Origin: Herminiimonas sp.
Lineage (GTDB): Bacteria > Pseudomonadota > Gammaproteobacteria > Burkholderiales > Burkholderiaceae
Length of the DNA: 5,751 nucleotides
Assembly: GCA_014377155.1 (NCBI GenBank)
Contig: JACMQD010000262.1
Span: 1-5,751 of the forward strand
Direction: 5' to 3'
Part shown: positions 5,608-5,751 of the stretch, in pieces
How the letters are laid out: every line of letters starts with the position of its first letter
How positions within the stretch are numbered: the first letter of the stretch is position 1
Made by a program: the position numbers and the translations under genes
The notes under the pieces: model-generated
The model's input: only the letters and a program-made list of their open reading frames with translations
The model's database searches: none
What the model was told of the DNA's origin: nothing

Positions 5608-5751
5608 CTAGTGCTGGTATTCCCAGCGCTTCCACGCCGCTAATACGGCATTCGGATACTCTGGCCGGCCCCGGCTGCCATTGTAGCGTCCGAGTCCCAG
5701 ATAGAGATTGCCGCCCTCCATGTCCACATACATGCGCAGGATCGAACAGCC
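5608..5751 (-). CDS. Lytic transglycosylase C-terminus (5' part outside the window)
   Basis: Only the last 47 residues and the stop (TAG at 5610-5608) are in the window. The residues read in frame from the right edge, starting GCSILRMYVDME. The block LGRYNGSRGRPEYPNAV (residues 20-36) is the characteristic C-terminal part of the SLT/GH23 lysozyme-like fold, which cleaves peptidoglycan between MurNAc and GlcNAc with formation of a 1,6-anhydro end. The catalytic glutamate and any signal peptide lie upstream, outside the window, so activity and location cannot be judged here. The protein ends WKRWEYQH. The gene converges on the SWIB gene and probably shares its terminator at 5418-5449, which leaves a 3' untranslated region of about 160-190 bases with no feature I can identify. 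Confidence 0.85.
   Translation of the reverse strand, partial: GCSILRMYVDMEGGNLYLGLGRYNGSRGRPEYPNAVLAAWKRWEYQH

Noticed and set aside
5411..5611. Open frame of 66 codons after the SWIB gene
   Set aside because: It runs through the terminator hairpin, has no ribosome site and no recognisable protein features, and overlaps the end of the transglycosylase gene.

Overview
The window looks like ordinary betaproteobacterial chromosome. It has high-GC coding sequence, a PilS/PilR two-component pair, a YpjD/CcsA-type gene divergent from ffh, and a lysine/alanine-tailed SWIB protein followed by a lytic transglycosylase reading in from the right. This gene set fits Burkholderiales, most likely an Oxalobacteraceae relative. 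The family-level placement rests on memory of protein families and gene order, not on a search.

Left block (1-3202, minus strand), in transcription order: a CcsA/YpjD-like eight-helix membrane protein, a 77-residue PP0621-type protein (one membrane helix plus a CxxC/CxxxH zinc-ribbon-like tail), the membrane histidine kinase PilS, and the receiver domain of PilR, which is cut by the window edge. The first three genes are very tightly packed (a 4-base ATGA overlap, then a 2-base gap), so they are probably one translationally coupled operon. A 42-base AT-rich gap separates pilS from pilR and could hold a weak extra promoter. PilS and PilR together should control type IV pilus genes, although no pilin gene lies in the window.

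Centre (3203-3371): a 169-base divergent region that must hold the promoters for the left operon and for ffh. Upstream of ffh it contains two mutually exclusive hairpins. ffh (3372-4739, plus strand) encodes the complete signal recognition particle GTPase.

Right block: a 184-base gap (4740-4923) with a plausible promoter and a very strong Shine-Dalgarno site leads into a 158-residue protein that joins a histone H1-like tail to a SWIB/MDM2 domain. It ends at a perfect 14-bp hairpin terminator that can work in both directions. From 5450 to 5607 I see no gene or clear signal. A minus-strand lytic transglycosylase C-terminus (5608-5751) runs off the right edge.

There is no mobile element, CRISPR array, tRNA or rRNA, and no sign of recent gene transfer. 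I do not see a clearly new defence or metabolic system. The points most worth a second look are the uncharacterised zinc-ribbon protein coupled to pilS, the H1-tail/SWIB fusion, the competing hairpins before ffh, and a possible leaderless start for the ccsA/ypjD-like operon.
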